Of a stretch of DNA of 64,000 bases, positions 52,862 to 62,923 are shown piece by piece; the stretch's first letter is position 1, and every line of letters begins with the position of its first letter. This DNA is from Bog-532 sp963805255 (lineage in GTDB: Bacteria > Actinomycetota > Actinomycetes > Streptosporangiales > Streptosporangiaceae), in assembly GCA_963805255.1 (NCBI GenBank), contig CAWDTK010000012.1, forward strand, positions 34,855 through 98,854. The letters are read 5' to 3'. The position numbers and the translations under genes are program-made. The notes beneath the pieces were generated by a model. The model made no database searches. It worked only from the letters and a program-made list of their open reading frames with translations, and had not been told where the DNA came from.

Positions 52862-54373
52862 TCAGGCGGTCGTTGGGGTAAGGGAAACAATGCCACGGGT
52901 GAAGGTGGCGAGGATGCGTTGGTGGGTCTGGCGCGGGAGGTGTCGGTTGCCCGGCTCACCGAACGGGGTGCCCGGGCGGGCCCGCGCCTCGGTCAGGAGC
53001 TGATCGAGGCCCAGTCTCGACACCAAGAGCAGGCCGTGCGTAGCCCGGGTGCAGGTGACGGCAAGCCGACCGAATGCGGAGTTGAACTCGTCGAGCCGTG
53101 AGGCTCCGGTCAGCGGGTGAAGCGCTACGGTGACGCCGTTCGTCTGGCCCTGCCAGCTGTCGACCGTGGAGGCGATGAGGTCGTATTGGGCAAGTCCGTG
53201 CTTCTGCTTCAGCCGCTCGACCGCCTCCGTGGCGTCATCCACCGCCTGATTGCGGGTCGCCAGAACTGTCACCAGGGGATCGTCAGATTCGTCGCCAGGT
53301 ATGACGACGGCGACGTTGCCGGTCGGCGAGCCGGCGGCGTCATACTCGGCCTTCTCCAGCGCGAAACCGCTGGTGAACAGTTCATCGAGGAGGAATTCCA
53401 CGAACTCCGTCAACGGCAGGTCGACGTCGGCTGCCTCGGCTTCCTCGAGCCCATCGACCTCCAGCAGCACCGGAAGACCCTTGGCGACCCGCTTCCAGAC
53501 TTGTGCTGCCAGTCCGTTGAGTCCTTCGAGAGCAATGGCCCGGTCGCCGGGTGCAGCGACGCAGTTCAGCTCTTCCCATTCGGGGTAGAACGCCCGCCAC
53601 AGCGACAGCTGGGCTGCGGTCGGCCGCCAGACCGCCGGGAGCTCAGCACTCCAGGTCTTCGCGTCGTTGTCGTAGTCGGTCGGCCAGGCTCGGTAGGGGT
53701 TATAGCCGGGGTCGCCGCGCCAGGGGTTGATGCCGATCTCGAGCGGCGGGAGCTGACCGACGTCACCGACTCCGACCACGATCGGGGCAAGGCTGGCGAC
53801 CTTATCGAACAGGTGGTGCGGGAGTTGCCATGCCTCGTCGACAAAAAGCACGTCGAACGGCGCCTCACCGTTCGCGGCCGGCCCGAACTTGTCGAGCAGG
53901 CGTTTGCGCTCCCCTATCGCGCCGAGCTTGTGGGATGTGGCGACGACGACCACGCAGTCGTCAGGGATGTCTGATGTGGTGGTGTTCACCTCGGCGGAGT
54001 CGAAGACATCGTGGGGAACATCGTCGTAGGCCCCTTTGGAGGCGAACAGGCAGACGCGCTCCTTGCCGATCGTCTTGCCCAGAGACGCTGCGATTGGCCA
54101 TAGCTGGCGGTTTTGGAACGCGATCACTGCGACGCGGAGGCAGCGCGGATGGTCGATCGCGTCGGCGACGAGCTTCTTAAGCACGTAGGACTTGCCAGCT
54201 CCTGCAGCCGCCTTCAGCAGAATCCTCTCGATCTCCGTTGACCCTGAGAGCCCGTCGCGGAGCTGGCCGATCGCCTCCTCAGCGACGGCGGCGTTCCGGG
54301 CCGCGGCGCGTGCGTGGTAGATCGCCGGTCTAGCCGGCTCCAGCGGCGGAGCGAAGGTGATCGTCATGCTCAC
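52862..54373 (-). CDS. Superfamily 1 helicase / AAA-type ATPase of the defence-like operon
   Basis: 503 residues, ATG 54373 overlapping the nuclease stop (ATGA). SF1 motifs in order: Walker A LLKAAAGAGKSYVLKKL (58-62), Ia-like VAVIAFQNRQL, VVVATSHKLG, Walker B DVLFVDEAWQLP, motif III VVGVGDVGQLPPLEIG, then VLATRNQAVDDATEAV, motif V DLIASTVDSWQGQTNGVTVAL and motif VI RLAVTCTRATHGLLLVSR. Overall UPF1/Dna2-like. It is the only undamaged member of a three-gene operon with a nuclease upstream and a methyltransferase downstream. It likely moves along or remodels DNA for the nuclease. Confidence 0.88.
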   Translation of the reverse strand: MSMTITFAPPLEPARPAIYHARAAARNAAVAEEAIGQLRDGLSGSTEIERILLKAAAGAGKSYVLKKLVADAIDHPRCLRVAVIAFQNRQLWPIAASLGKTIGKERVCLFASKGAYDDVPHDVFDSAEVNTTTSDIPDDCVVVVATSHKLGAIGERKRLLDKFGPAANGEAPFDVLFVDEAWQLPHHLFDKVASLAPIVVGVGDVGQLPPLEIGINPWRGDPGYNPYRAWPTDYDNDAKTWSAELPAVWRPTAAQLSLWRAFYPEWEELNCVAAPGDRAIALEGLNGLAAQVWKRVAKGLPVLLEVDGLEEAEAADVDLPLTEFVEFLLDELFTSGFALEKAEYDAAGSPTGNVAVVIPGDESDDPLVTVLATRNQAVDDATEAVERLKQKHGLAQYDLIASTVDSWQGQTNGVTVALHPLTGASRLDEFNSAFGRLAVTCTRATHGLLLVSRLGLDQLLTEARARPGTPFGEPGNRHLPRQTHQRILATFTRGIVSLTPTTA

Positions 54374-55645
54374 TCCACGTCGTCCATCGTGACATCGTCC
54401 GGGGCCGGAATGGCCGGCTCGGCACTCGGGTCACCGACCGGCGCGCCGACTGCAGCCACCTCAAACGAGTCGCCGTTCACGACCGGCGGCCACACCTCGG
54501 GGTTGAGCTCGCCGCGGGCCCGGCGCTCCGCAAGGAGGTTGGACCACTCGGCCTCTGAGTTCTCATGTGGTCGGCAGCAGTACCTGTGACCGTCGGGGTC
54601 GTCGGAGTAGCTCATCTCGGTGCAGGTCCGCTTGGGGGCGGAGATCGTATCTGGGGTCGGCCGGTCCACTTGGAGCTGCTTGTTGCCCTTGAGGTCGGAG
54701 AACCACGAGAAGTCGGCGATCACGAGCTTGTCTCCGACGGTGACCTCGGGTTCGATGGCAGGGAACCACTCGAACAGGCGCTTCGCCGCATCGATCACCG
54801 CTAGCGGTCCGATCGACATCCCGGAAAATTTGAAGCTTCCCTTTTGGAACTTCACATCGACGTCAGGCTGTTCGACGCAGGCGATCTCGCCGACGTGCAG
54901 GAGCACGATCCGGTCTTTGTCGCCGATACGACGCGAGTCGATCTCGAGCACTGTCGGGTCGATGCTGACGACTCGTGCCATCGCGAGCTGGCGCGTTCCG
55001 GCGTCGCCTGCCGCGTCGACCGCCGTCTGAGGGTTCGTGAGGGCGAGGAGCTGGCGGTTGCACTTGTCGCCGGTTTCGATCGTGGGGACAAGCGAGTTGC
55101 GCCAGTGGCGATACGTCCGGCCGAAGCGGACGAGATCGGAGGCATGCATGGCGAGCCGACGGCGCCACACGGCCTGCGCGTCACCCTCGATGGCGCGGTA
55201 GACCTCCCGAAGCTTCGACTCGGGCAGGGCCGCCAACGCATGAAGTGCGGAGTCCATCGTGTCGGTCTTGTAGCGCAGCTCGTTGAGGATCAGGTCGGCA
55301 TACTCCGCGGGGTTAGCGGGGCGAGGGTCACCCTTCCGCGTTCCGGTGAAGGCGGCGTGGATCGCGTTTGACCGGCGGTTGGTCAGCCGGGCACCAGGGG
55401 TGCGGATCTCCTGCTCGATCTGGTCGGAGATCTCGCGGTGACGGGTGTGGCCACCGGAGGCAGTTTGGGTCCAGGCAACGATGTAATCGAGACGGCCAGA
55501 GTTCACGGTCGAGCCGCCTGCAACGAGGTGGCGAGCGAGGACAGCCCGGACGTCCACGATCGGGGAGCGAAGCGTGAAGGTCCGTGCTCGGTCTTCCTCG
55601 AGCAGGAACGAAACGGCGGTGCGCTCCTCCTGCGTAAGCCTCTTA

Positions 55646-56635
55646 GGCGCGTTATGTGGGTTGATCTACGGTGCGGCGAGGCAGGCCCGCATGAGGGTAT
55701 GGGCGGCGATGGTCGCGGCTGTCCGGGCGAGCAGGCCCCAGAAGGTATGCGCGCCGTGGCGGGCCAGCTCCATCTGGTCGGTGATCTCCTTGAAGGTGGT
55801 CTCGATGCGGTTGCGCCACTGGGCGATGACCTTCTGCAGGATCGCCGGCATGGTCTTGCGCTGGTCCCTGGTGGGCGGGACCAGCACTGCGGTGCCGCGG
55901 GCAGCCTGGGACGCGGCGAACGCCTTGCCGTTGAACCCCTTGTCCGCGAGCAGGTCGCGGGGCGGCGGCCCGGCTTCCAGCAGGTCGGTGCCCACGTCAC
56001 GCTCGCTGACGGCGGCGGGCACGATGCTCCAGGCCCGCACGATGCGGCTGCCCAGGTCGGTCTTGGCCGCCAGGCGGAAGCCGTAGAACCACTCGGCGTG
56101 CGCGGCGTCGCGGCCGAACCGGGCATGCAGGCCATTGGGGCCGGTCCAGCCGTCGGGGCCGCGGACCCGGGAGGCGTGCTTGACCGGCAGCGCGCTGGTG
56201 TCGATCTGCTGGCAGTCGTCTTCGGGCAGGCGGGCCGCCAGCGCCGCGCGGAACTGCTCGAACGCGCCCCACAGCCAGCGGGCCCGCCGGTTGAGCTCGC
56301 TTTGGTGCGGCAGTACCGGGAACAGGTGCGCCCAGTCGCGGGCCACCTCGGCGAGGAACCCGGCCTCGCTGCGGCGGCCCAGCAGCACGCGCACCTGGGT
56401 GATCGCCAGGATCTCCGCGTCGGAGCAGCCGGGCGCCGGCCCGGGCCGCGCCGGGATGACGATGGCCCTGGCCTTGATCGCATCATCGATCAGCACGTAG
56501 ACGCAGACGAACAGGTCTTCGGTTGGCAGCATGGGGGTGGCCTCTGCGGGACAAGGGTTTCAGCTACCACTTGTCTGCCGCAGGGGCCATCCCATGATCA
56601 ACGCGACGCGCCGTGATCAACCCACATAACTCGCC
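55646..56635 (-). mobile_element. IS982-like element
   Basis: 990 bp. Left end GGCGCGTTATGTGGGTTGAT and, read inwards from the right, GGCGAGTTATGTGGGTTGAT (one mismatch in 20). Flanked by TTA at 55643-55645 and 56636-56638. Inserted in the nuclease gene. Confidence 0.9.
55666..56532 (-). CDS. IS982-like DDE transposase
   Basis: 288 residues from ATG 56532. MLPTEDLFVCVYVLIDDAIKA, ITQVRVLLGRRSEAGFLAEVARDWAHLFPVLPHQSELNRR; DDE core QQIDTSALPVKH (first Asp), WFYGFRLAAKTD, DLLADKGFNGKAFA (second Asp) and NRIETTFKEITDQMELARHGAHTFWGLLARTAATIAAHTL (Glu). The FPVLP...NRR and C-terminal pattern are those of IS982, though some databases place it within the IS5 superfamily. Intact, so the element could still excise or move. 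Confidence 0.88.
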   Translation of the reverse strand: MLPTEDLFVCVYVLIDDAIKARAIVIPARPGPAPGCSDAEILAITQVRVLLGRRSEAGFLAEVARDWAHLFPVLPHQSELNRRARWLWGAFEQFRAALAARLPEDDCQQIDTSALPVKHASRVRGPDGWTGPNGLHARFGRDAAHAEWFYGFRLAAKTDLGSRIVRAWSIVPAAVSERDVGTDLLEAGPPPRDLLADKGFNGKAFAASQAARGTAVLVPPTRDQRKTMPAILQKVIAQWRNRIETTFKEITDQMELARHGAHTFWGLLARTAATIAAHTLMRACLAAP

Positions 56636-58077
56636 TTAGGGATATCGGCCGGCTCGCCGCTGAAGGTGAGCGGCGGTCGTCCCATTATCTTGTCGTTCTC
56701 CCAGCGGATGCGGCTGAGCTCGACGCCCGCCAAGTTGTCCGCGATCGAGACCAGGACGTCGGCAGTCGCTTTGTCTGGGACCACAAGGTGAATAGGTTCC
56801 GGTTCCTTGGGGTTGGCTTTGCGCCGGTCCTTCAGCACTGCGAGGATGTCGACTCCGAGGAGCTGCATTATCGCACGGCGGGTGTCGGATCCCTGCGGGT
56901 CGTCGAAGACGGTGAAATTCCACTCGCCGATCCCAACTGCGGTAACGCGCTGGGTGGCGATGCCGTATACACCGAGCGCTGCGCTGTCGGACTTGGCGAT
57001 AACGACGTTCACGGTGCCGGGAAGCCCGGCCTGGTCAACGCGCCGCTGCCCCGTGGGCTGTGCGATCCCGTCGACCGTGGCGAGGACTTGGGCGTGCACA
57101 GACGCGCTCGGCGAGCCCACCTGGCCAGTACCATCGACCAGTCCCATCACGTGTGGCCGGTCGGCGGGGTCGATGCCGATCTCGATCAGCAGGTCGGTCG
57201 GATCGGTGGAATCCCGCAGCTCCTGGCGGCAGAAACTGAACAGAGTGCAAGTCGTGCAAGCAGCAGGGTCGAAAGTCGCCTTCAGATGGCTTACGTAGTC
57301 GTCGATCAGAGAGGTGGACTCAAAGTGGGTATCTTCGGCCTCACGTTGGCGCTCGGTCACCCGCATGCGCACCTCCTCCCGGTGGTCGTCGAGAAGCTCA
57401 ACGAGGGCTTCCGGCTGGAGGAAGGCGTTGCGCGGCACGGCGAGAACGCCGTGGCTGTGGACATCCATGTCAGCGGGCAGCTTGCTCCACGCCACAGCTG
57501 ACTCGGCGCCGAGCGCTACTTGCAGGAAGCCCTTGAGCAGGCGGGTGTCGTCGATGCGCGACCTGACCCGTTCGTAATCCTTGGCGTCGCCTATGATCAG
57601 CCAGCTGCCATCGGCCGTAGTCTTCGGCGCGACGACGGCGAAGTCGGGCTTGACGTCGGTGGCGCGCTCATTCTCGAAGCCGACGAAGGGGATGGCAAGG
57701 CCGTAGATCATCGTAGCGGCACCTTCTCCGACGGCCCGGGCGTGGGCGTCGGAAAGAAGCTTCGCGGTGCGGTCGACGTTGATCCTGGCGTTGACCACGA
57801 TGACTTGCGTCGGGCGGTCGAGGCCCAGCCGGCCCACGGCCGTCGTCGCGACCTCGCTCGCGAACCGCTCATCTCGGACGAGGGACTCGAAAGTCATCGC
57901 TCGCATCCACCGGGCATCCGGGATGCCGCCGAACTCGTCCTTAAAACCGACGGCCTCCGCCAGCCGACGGCGGGTCATGCCAGTGATGAGCGGATCGGTG
58001 CCTCGGAAGCGGGCGCATGCGGCGTGCGATGACGCCGCGACTGCGCTCGACCCTCCGCCGATGACCTTCGTTGCCAC

Positions 58078-58620
58078 GAAGCGATGCCCCCGATTCAGTT
58101 TATGCCGACGACGTTAAGTCGAATCTCTAAAGGGAAGCGTCCGACCAAATCGTCAGGTCTGGGGAAGCGACCACGGCATTGACCAACTACGGTGTGTCAC
58201 ATTTGAGGTTACAAGCTTCACGCCGGTCAAGACCGCTTACAACCAGATTTGCCCCCTTCATGAGCAGCTGGCAGGCTGCAGCAGCAGAGTCCAGCAGCCG
58301 TAACCGCCAGCAGTCGCGCGAGATGACCAGCAGAGACTCCTGATCTGCGGCAAGGACCGTCATTGCCTCCCGCCCGCTACTACTTCCGTCGAAGAGGTCG
58401 CTAAGATTAGGCCCGCGCGGCGTTGCGTGCGGCAAGTTCTCCGGTCGCGATTACTCGCTCCTGTACCGCATCAGAGCCCCAGGGGCGCCATCGGGCTCAT
58501 TCCGCGTACATTCCGGGAAGCCGACATCGCGCGGCTTTCGCTGGCTTATGGCTGTACACCGTTTCAACAGCCGGTAAGCGTGCCTGCGCTGGCCAGAAGC
58601 CATTTCGGCTGGAATCGTCG
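58078..58620. other. Gap between the nuclease operon and the Mrr-type gene
   Basis: A minus-strand frame of 82 residues (58187-58435: LSDLFDGSSSGREAMTVLAADQESLLVISRDCW) has no recognised domain and is probably chance. The nuclease operon promoter should lie near 58080-58180, where the DNA is lower in GC (AAGTCGAATCTCTAAAGGG on the plus strand). Confidence 0.45.
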
Positions 58621-59612
58621 CTACGTGGTGCCCGGCGCTGGAGGCTGTCGGAGTGGGGGCTTGCGGCGTGATGAGTCGATGATGTTGTACTCGCGGTGCA
58701 GGTGGTGGCGGAGCAGCCATAGCAGGTGTTCGCCGTCGTAGAGTTCGACACCGAGGCGTTCGGCTTCCTGGCGGGCAGCCGAGGTGAAGCCCGACGTGGT
58801 GATGATGATCCCTTTGGTGAATTCACGCTGGGAGATAGAGCCGATGATCTCCCTGACGGCGGCGATGTCGACCTTGCGATGCGGGACGTACCGTTTGGCC
58901 TGGATGGCGACGCGGCCGCCGACAAAGGGTGTCCTGTTGACCGCCACCAGGTCGACACCGCCGTCGGCCCGTGACCGGGTGCGGCGAACTTCGTCGAACT
59001 CGGGGATTTCCTGGAAGAGCTTGACTAGGAGCTTCTCGAACTCATATCCGTCAAGGTCCAAGAGGTTCTGCACGCTATCGAGGCCAGCGGCGGCGTCGAG
59101 TTCATCGGCGTAGTGGAGATCGTCCCACGGGTACTCGATGATCGGCTGGACCGGCTGATACTTCTCCGGGGTTTTGGAGACCTTGGCGTGCAGGTAGGCC
59201 AGGCAGTCCATAGGATCGACACGGGCCAGATCCAGAAGATCGAAGTCAGCGCGCGAAACTTGAACGCTGATTAGGCACCAGTGCGCGTCCTGACCGGTTG
59301 CGGCGTCGACAGTGTCGACATAGCCGTTGCAGGTGGCGTCGAGGATCAGGCCTTCCCGGTCCGCGGCGAAAACGCAGTGGAGGGTCCGTAGCGCCATCTG
59401 GGCGACAACCTGCTGGTAGAGCTTATTCCTGGCCACTGTGGCGAGCTTTTTGTACTTGAGTTCTTTCTTTGTGACGAGATATTCAGCCGATTCAAGCTCG
59501 GGGATCGCTGTCATGAGCGGCAAGTTGATGTCAATCCGCAGCTCCCGGTCGGCTGGCAGGTAGGCGACCTTCACGCCGGTCGGGAAGTCGCTGGGGTACC
59601 GCTGCACGGTCA

Positions 59613-62237
59613 CAGACCTCCGGTAGTCGTTGATTGAGTCCTGGGCCTGACCTGGGGTTTCGCCGTCCGGCGACCGATGTCGAAATGCCGGCAATCCATC
59701 ACGCGCGCAATCGGCGTCCGCCCCATCTTCTGCCCGTCCCCGCCGGACCGTGCCGCTGGTGGCTTGCCCGGCCGTGCGGGAATGCCTGTGAGCTGGGGAA
59801 ACTGTCACCCCCCATGAGGTCGAAAAGTAAGCGTATTGCGACCTCGAATGGATAGGCTGGCCGGCATGGGCGACCAGCAGCTCCCCGGCATGCCCCCTCC
59901 CTGGCCGCTCACCGTCACCCGCACCGACGACGGCCGCGCGGTCGCCGTGCACGCCGGGCCGATGCTGCTGTCAGCGTTCGGCGCGGCTGACCTGGAGATG
60001 CGGGACCTGGTCATCTGCTCGCTGACCGAGGGCAGCCGCTTCCAGGGCAAGACTGTCGCCGCCGCGTTCGGCCTCCAGCCCTCCCAGGTGTCGCGGATCC
60101 GGTCCCGCTACCGCGCGCACGGCGCCCGGGGGCTGGTGCACCAGATGGGCCGCCCGACGATCCTCAGCACCGCCCGGCTGCGGCAGGCCCGCCTGCAGGC
60201 GGGCCAGGGCCTGACCCACGCCGAGATCGGCCGCAAGCTGGGCGTGTCCCGGTCCCGGATCACCGAGCTGATCAAGCAGCACGGCACGCTGCCCGCCCCC
60301 GGCTCCCTGTCCGGCGACACCGGCGAGGACACCGGGGCCAGAGACACGGGCGAACCGGCCCGGCCGGCCCGCGACAGCGAGGACACCGCCCACGGACAGC
60401 ACGCCGGCACCACCAGCGGCGACCGCGACGGTCCCGGCGATGGCCCCGCACCCGGACAGCACGCCGGGCAGCAGACCTGCGGGGATGCCGGTACCGGGCA
60501 GGAAACCCGCGGAAGCCGCGATGGCCGGACCGCCGCTGAGGCCGACGACGACGACGGGGACGCCGAGGGTTCGGGCGCGACCTGGCGGGTGGCGAAGAGG
60601 ATCGAGACCGGGACTGTCGCCTGCCGCTATGCCGGGGCGATGCTGGTGCACGCCTTCACCGACCGGATCGGCGCCCGGGCCCTGCTGACCGCCGGGACCG
60701 GCGCGTCAGCCGCCGGGCCCGGCGCGCCGGCCGGCGACCTGGGCATCCTGGTGTGCACCCAGTTGTCGTTCACCCTCGGCGCGCTGACCCTGGAGCAGGC
60801 TAAGCACCTGACCGCCGCCGACGCCGGGGCGCTGGCCGGGCTCACGTCCCTGCCCTCCCTGCGGACCTGGCGGGAACGCCTGGGCGAGCTCGCCGGCACA
60901 TGCGACCCGCTGGCGCTGCAGCGCCGCCTGGCCAGCCAGATGCTCGCCATCGAGCCCGCCGAGTCGCAGGTGTACCTGGCCGATGACCACATCGCTGAGT
61001 ACACCGGCCACCGGGCGGTCGCGCCCGGCCGCAACCCGCGCCGCGGCAAGCCCACCAAGGGCCACGACGACACCTATATCTGCGACCTGGCCGGACGGGC
61101 GATCTCGTTCACCACCGGCGAGCCCTCCGCGCTGTGCACCACCCTGCCGCCCGCGCTCGCGGCGCTCACCGACGCCCTCCCAGCGCGCGACAAGCCCGGC
61201 GCGGCCCGCCGGCCGCTGATCGTGTTCGACCGCGGGGCGGCGTTCCCCGGCACCTTCACCGCGGTAGACGCGGCCGGGTATGACTGGCTGACCTGGCGGC
61301 GCGCCCCCCTCGCGGCCACCACGCTGCTGCCCATCGTGCAGACCATCACCCTGCGCGGCGGCCGCCAGCGCCAGGTCGCCTGGACCGACGAGCAGGTCAC
61401 CCTGAACGACTACGGCAAGCCCGTCCGGCAGCTGTCCCTGTTCGAGCACGGCAAGATGGTCGCCCAGGCGATCAGCGGGCGGCCCGGCGCGTGCCCGGCC
61501 GAGCTGGCCGGCTGGCTGCGCGGCCGGTGGGCCGAGGAGAACATGTTCAAATACGACATGATCAACTACGGCCTCGACACGCTCGCCGACTATGACGCCG
61601 ATGAAGTAGTGAACACCAAGCTGAAAGCCAACCCGGCCTTCGCCACCGCTAAAAAAGCCGAGACAAAGGCCAAGACCGCACTGGCCAATGCCGAGGTCGC
61701 GCTGGCAAAACTGCTCGCCGATCCCGCCATCGCGGCCAGGACCAAGAACGACGAGCTGATCCCCCGCGCCCAGCAGAAGATCACAGCCTGCAAGCAGGAG
61801 CTGGCGCAAGCCGAGGCCGAGCGCAAGAGGCACCCCGCGAAGCTGCCCGCCAGCGAGATCGACCCGGCCGCGACCCGCGCAATCCTGCACATCAACCGGC
61901 GCTGCCTGCAACTGGTCCTGCGCCTCCTGGCCGCCAACGCCGAGCACTACCTCGCCCGGCACCTCAACGCCTACCTCCAAGATGACGACGAGTACCGGGC
62001 CATCACCCGGGAAAGCATCATCCGCGGCCTCTCCGGCACCATCACCTACAAGCCCAAGAACATCACCGTAACGCTCGACCAGCCCGGCCAGGGGCGCGTC
62101 ACGCGCGCCCTCACCCTGCTCATCGCCGAGATCAACACCCGCCCGCCGGCGCTACCCGGCGACGGCCGGCCCATCACCTACACCCTCCGGCAGTCACAGT
62201 GATTGCGTTGTCACGACCCCCGACTGCCGGAGGTCTG
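59613..62237 (+). mobile_element. ISL-type element copy 3 (divergent), complete
   Basis: 2625 bp. Left end CAGACCTCCGGTAGTCG and, read inwards from the right, CAGACCTCCGGCAGTCG. Flanked by the 5-bp duplication GGTCA (59608-59612 and 62238-62242). It is related to, but clearly different from, ISL copies 1 and 2. It interrupts the Mrr-type gene. The 59613-59847 leader is non-coding. Confidence 0.93.
59848..62202 (+). CDS. Large transposase of ISL copy 3, intact
   Basis: About 784 residues from ATG 59848; TTG 59836 and ATG 59866 are alternatives. Same plan as the copies at 1 and 12327: an N-terminal domain, two helix-turn-helix-like segments (RFQGKTVAAAFGLQPSQVSRI, GLTHAEIGRKLGVSRSRITELI) and a long acidic Gly/Asp/Arg-rich linker (about residues 150-245) of quite different sequence. 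The catalytic half has VYLADDHIAEYTGH, LIVFDRGAAFPGTF and RWAEENMFKYDMINYG, then a coiled coil (AKKAETKAKTALANAEVALAKLLADP) and DDEYRAITRESIIRGLSGTITY. The undamaged frame and intact ends suggest an active element. Confidence 0.88.
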   Translation: MDRLAGMGDQQLPGMPPPWPLTVTRTDDGRAVAVHAGPMLLSAFGAADLEMRDLVICSLTEGSRFQGKTVAAAFGLQPSQVSRIRSRYRAHGARGLVHQMGRPTILSTARLRQARLQAGQGLTHAEIGRKLGVSRSRITELIKQHGTLPAPGSLSGDTGEDTGARDTGEPARPARDSEDTAHGQHAGTTSGDRDGPGDGPAPGQHAGQQTCGDAGTGQETRGSRDGRTAAEADDDDGDAEGSGATWRVAKRIETGTVACRYAGAMLVHAFTDRIGARALLTAGTGASAAGPGAPAGDLGILVCTQLSFTLGALTLEQAKHLTAADAGALAGLTSLPSLRTWRERLGELAGTCDPLALQRRLASQMLAIEPAESQVYLADDHIAEYTGHRAVAPGRNPRRGKPTKGHDDTYICDLAGRAISFTTGEPSALCTTLPPALAALTDALPARDKPGAARRPLIVFDRGAAFPGTFTAVDAAGYDWLTWRRAPLAATTLLPIVQTITLRGGRQRQVAWTDEQVTLNDYGKPVRQLSLFEHGKMVAQAISGRPGACPAELAGWLRGRWAEENMFKYDMINYGLDTLADYDADEVVNTKLKANPAFATAKKAETKAKTALANAEVALAKLLADPAIAARTKNDELIPRAQQKITACKQELAQAEAERKRHPAKLPASEIDPAATRAILHINRRCLQLVLRLLAANAEHYLARHLNAYLQDDDEYRAITRESIIRGLSGTITYKPKNITVTLDQPGQGRVTRALTLLIAEINTRPPALPGDGRPITYTLRQSQ

Positions 62238-62923
62238 GGTCAGCACGCCGCTGAAATAGTCAGCCACCGCCTTTCGCTTCCTTTCAGCGAAATCACGGGC
62301 CATCTGGTCGACAACGGCGTGCTGCCGCCGGACACGCTGCCGCTCGCGGCCCACGGAATGCTCGTGATCTGACTGCGCCCGCACCAGTTGCTCCCTCCGA
62401 TCCCGCTCCGCCTGGGCGTGAGCGGCAACAGCCTGTGCGTAGGTGGCTCGAGCTTGAGCCACAGTGGCCTCGTGCGTCCGCTTCCGGCCTGGTGCCAGTG
62501 CGCCGAGGCCAGTCAGCGGTGCTGGCATGAAATCGGACGGCCGTGGCGGGCGCAGCTCCGTAGCGAGCCGCTGCGGAGGCCTGAACTCGGTGACCAGTAA
62601 TGGTTCCTTGAAACGGTCCCACGGGAGGTAAGGGTCCTCGGCCAGGGTGCTCGTCAGAAGGGTCTGGACCTCAGTCAGATGGCCTCGTAGCGTGCGAGTC
62701 ACGCCCTCAGCTTCCGCGCGCCCGTCGGTGATCTCCTGCTCGCGCGCCTCCCGCTGCTTTTGCTTTTCCCTTTCCCGGGCGTTCGTGGCTGCCGTCTTGG
62801 CGTACTCCTTCGCCCACGCCCTCTGAGCCTGCGCTTCCAGCTGCTGGGTCTTTGCTTTCGCTTTCCAGCGATCTTGCCCAGCCATGGCACGACACCCCGA
62901 TCTTTCAGTTGGTGACCTACCTA

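Larger units (their letters stand above)
54370..58077 (-). pseudogene. Large Fe-S PD-(D/E)XK nuclease, interrupted by an IS
   Basis: Two segments, 58077-56636 (GTG start) and 55642-54370, are halves of one gene. Deleting the IS at 55646-56635 and one copy of its TTA duplication joins GEPADIPK to RLTQEERTAVSFLLEEDRAR in frame, giving 904 residues. The N-half has a PD-(D/E)XK site (DVKPDFAVV with Asp145, IIGDAKDY with Asp164 and Lys166). It also has cysteines 274, 277 and 283 in CTTCTLFSFC (C-x2-C-x5-C), the Fe-S pattern of Cas4/AddB/Dna2-type nucleases; Cys21 may be the fourth. The C-half has a Cys/His cluster (CTEMSYSDDPDGHRYCCRPH). The family is not otherwise recognised. First gene of the operon. 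Confidence 0.85.
58621..62885 (-). pseudogene. Mrr-type restriction endonuclease, interrupted by an IS
   Basis: The 5' part (62885-62238) encodes a long charged coiled coil (MAGQDRWKAKAKTQQLEAQAQRAWAKEYAK, EREKQKQREAREQEITDGRAEAEG) through AVADYFSGVLT. The 3' part (59607-58621) continues VQRYPSDFPTGVKVAYLPADRELRIDINLP. It ends in an Mrr_cat domain with GYEFEKLLVKLFQEIPEF, ADGGVDLVAVN and VAIQAKRYV (catalytic Asp and Q-x-K). Deleting the inserted element with one GGTCA duplication joins the parts in frame (YFSGVLTVQRYPSDFP), 544 residues. The family cleaves modified or foreign DNA. It is on the same strand as the nuclease operon. Confidence 0.9.
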
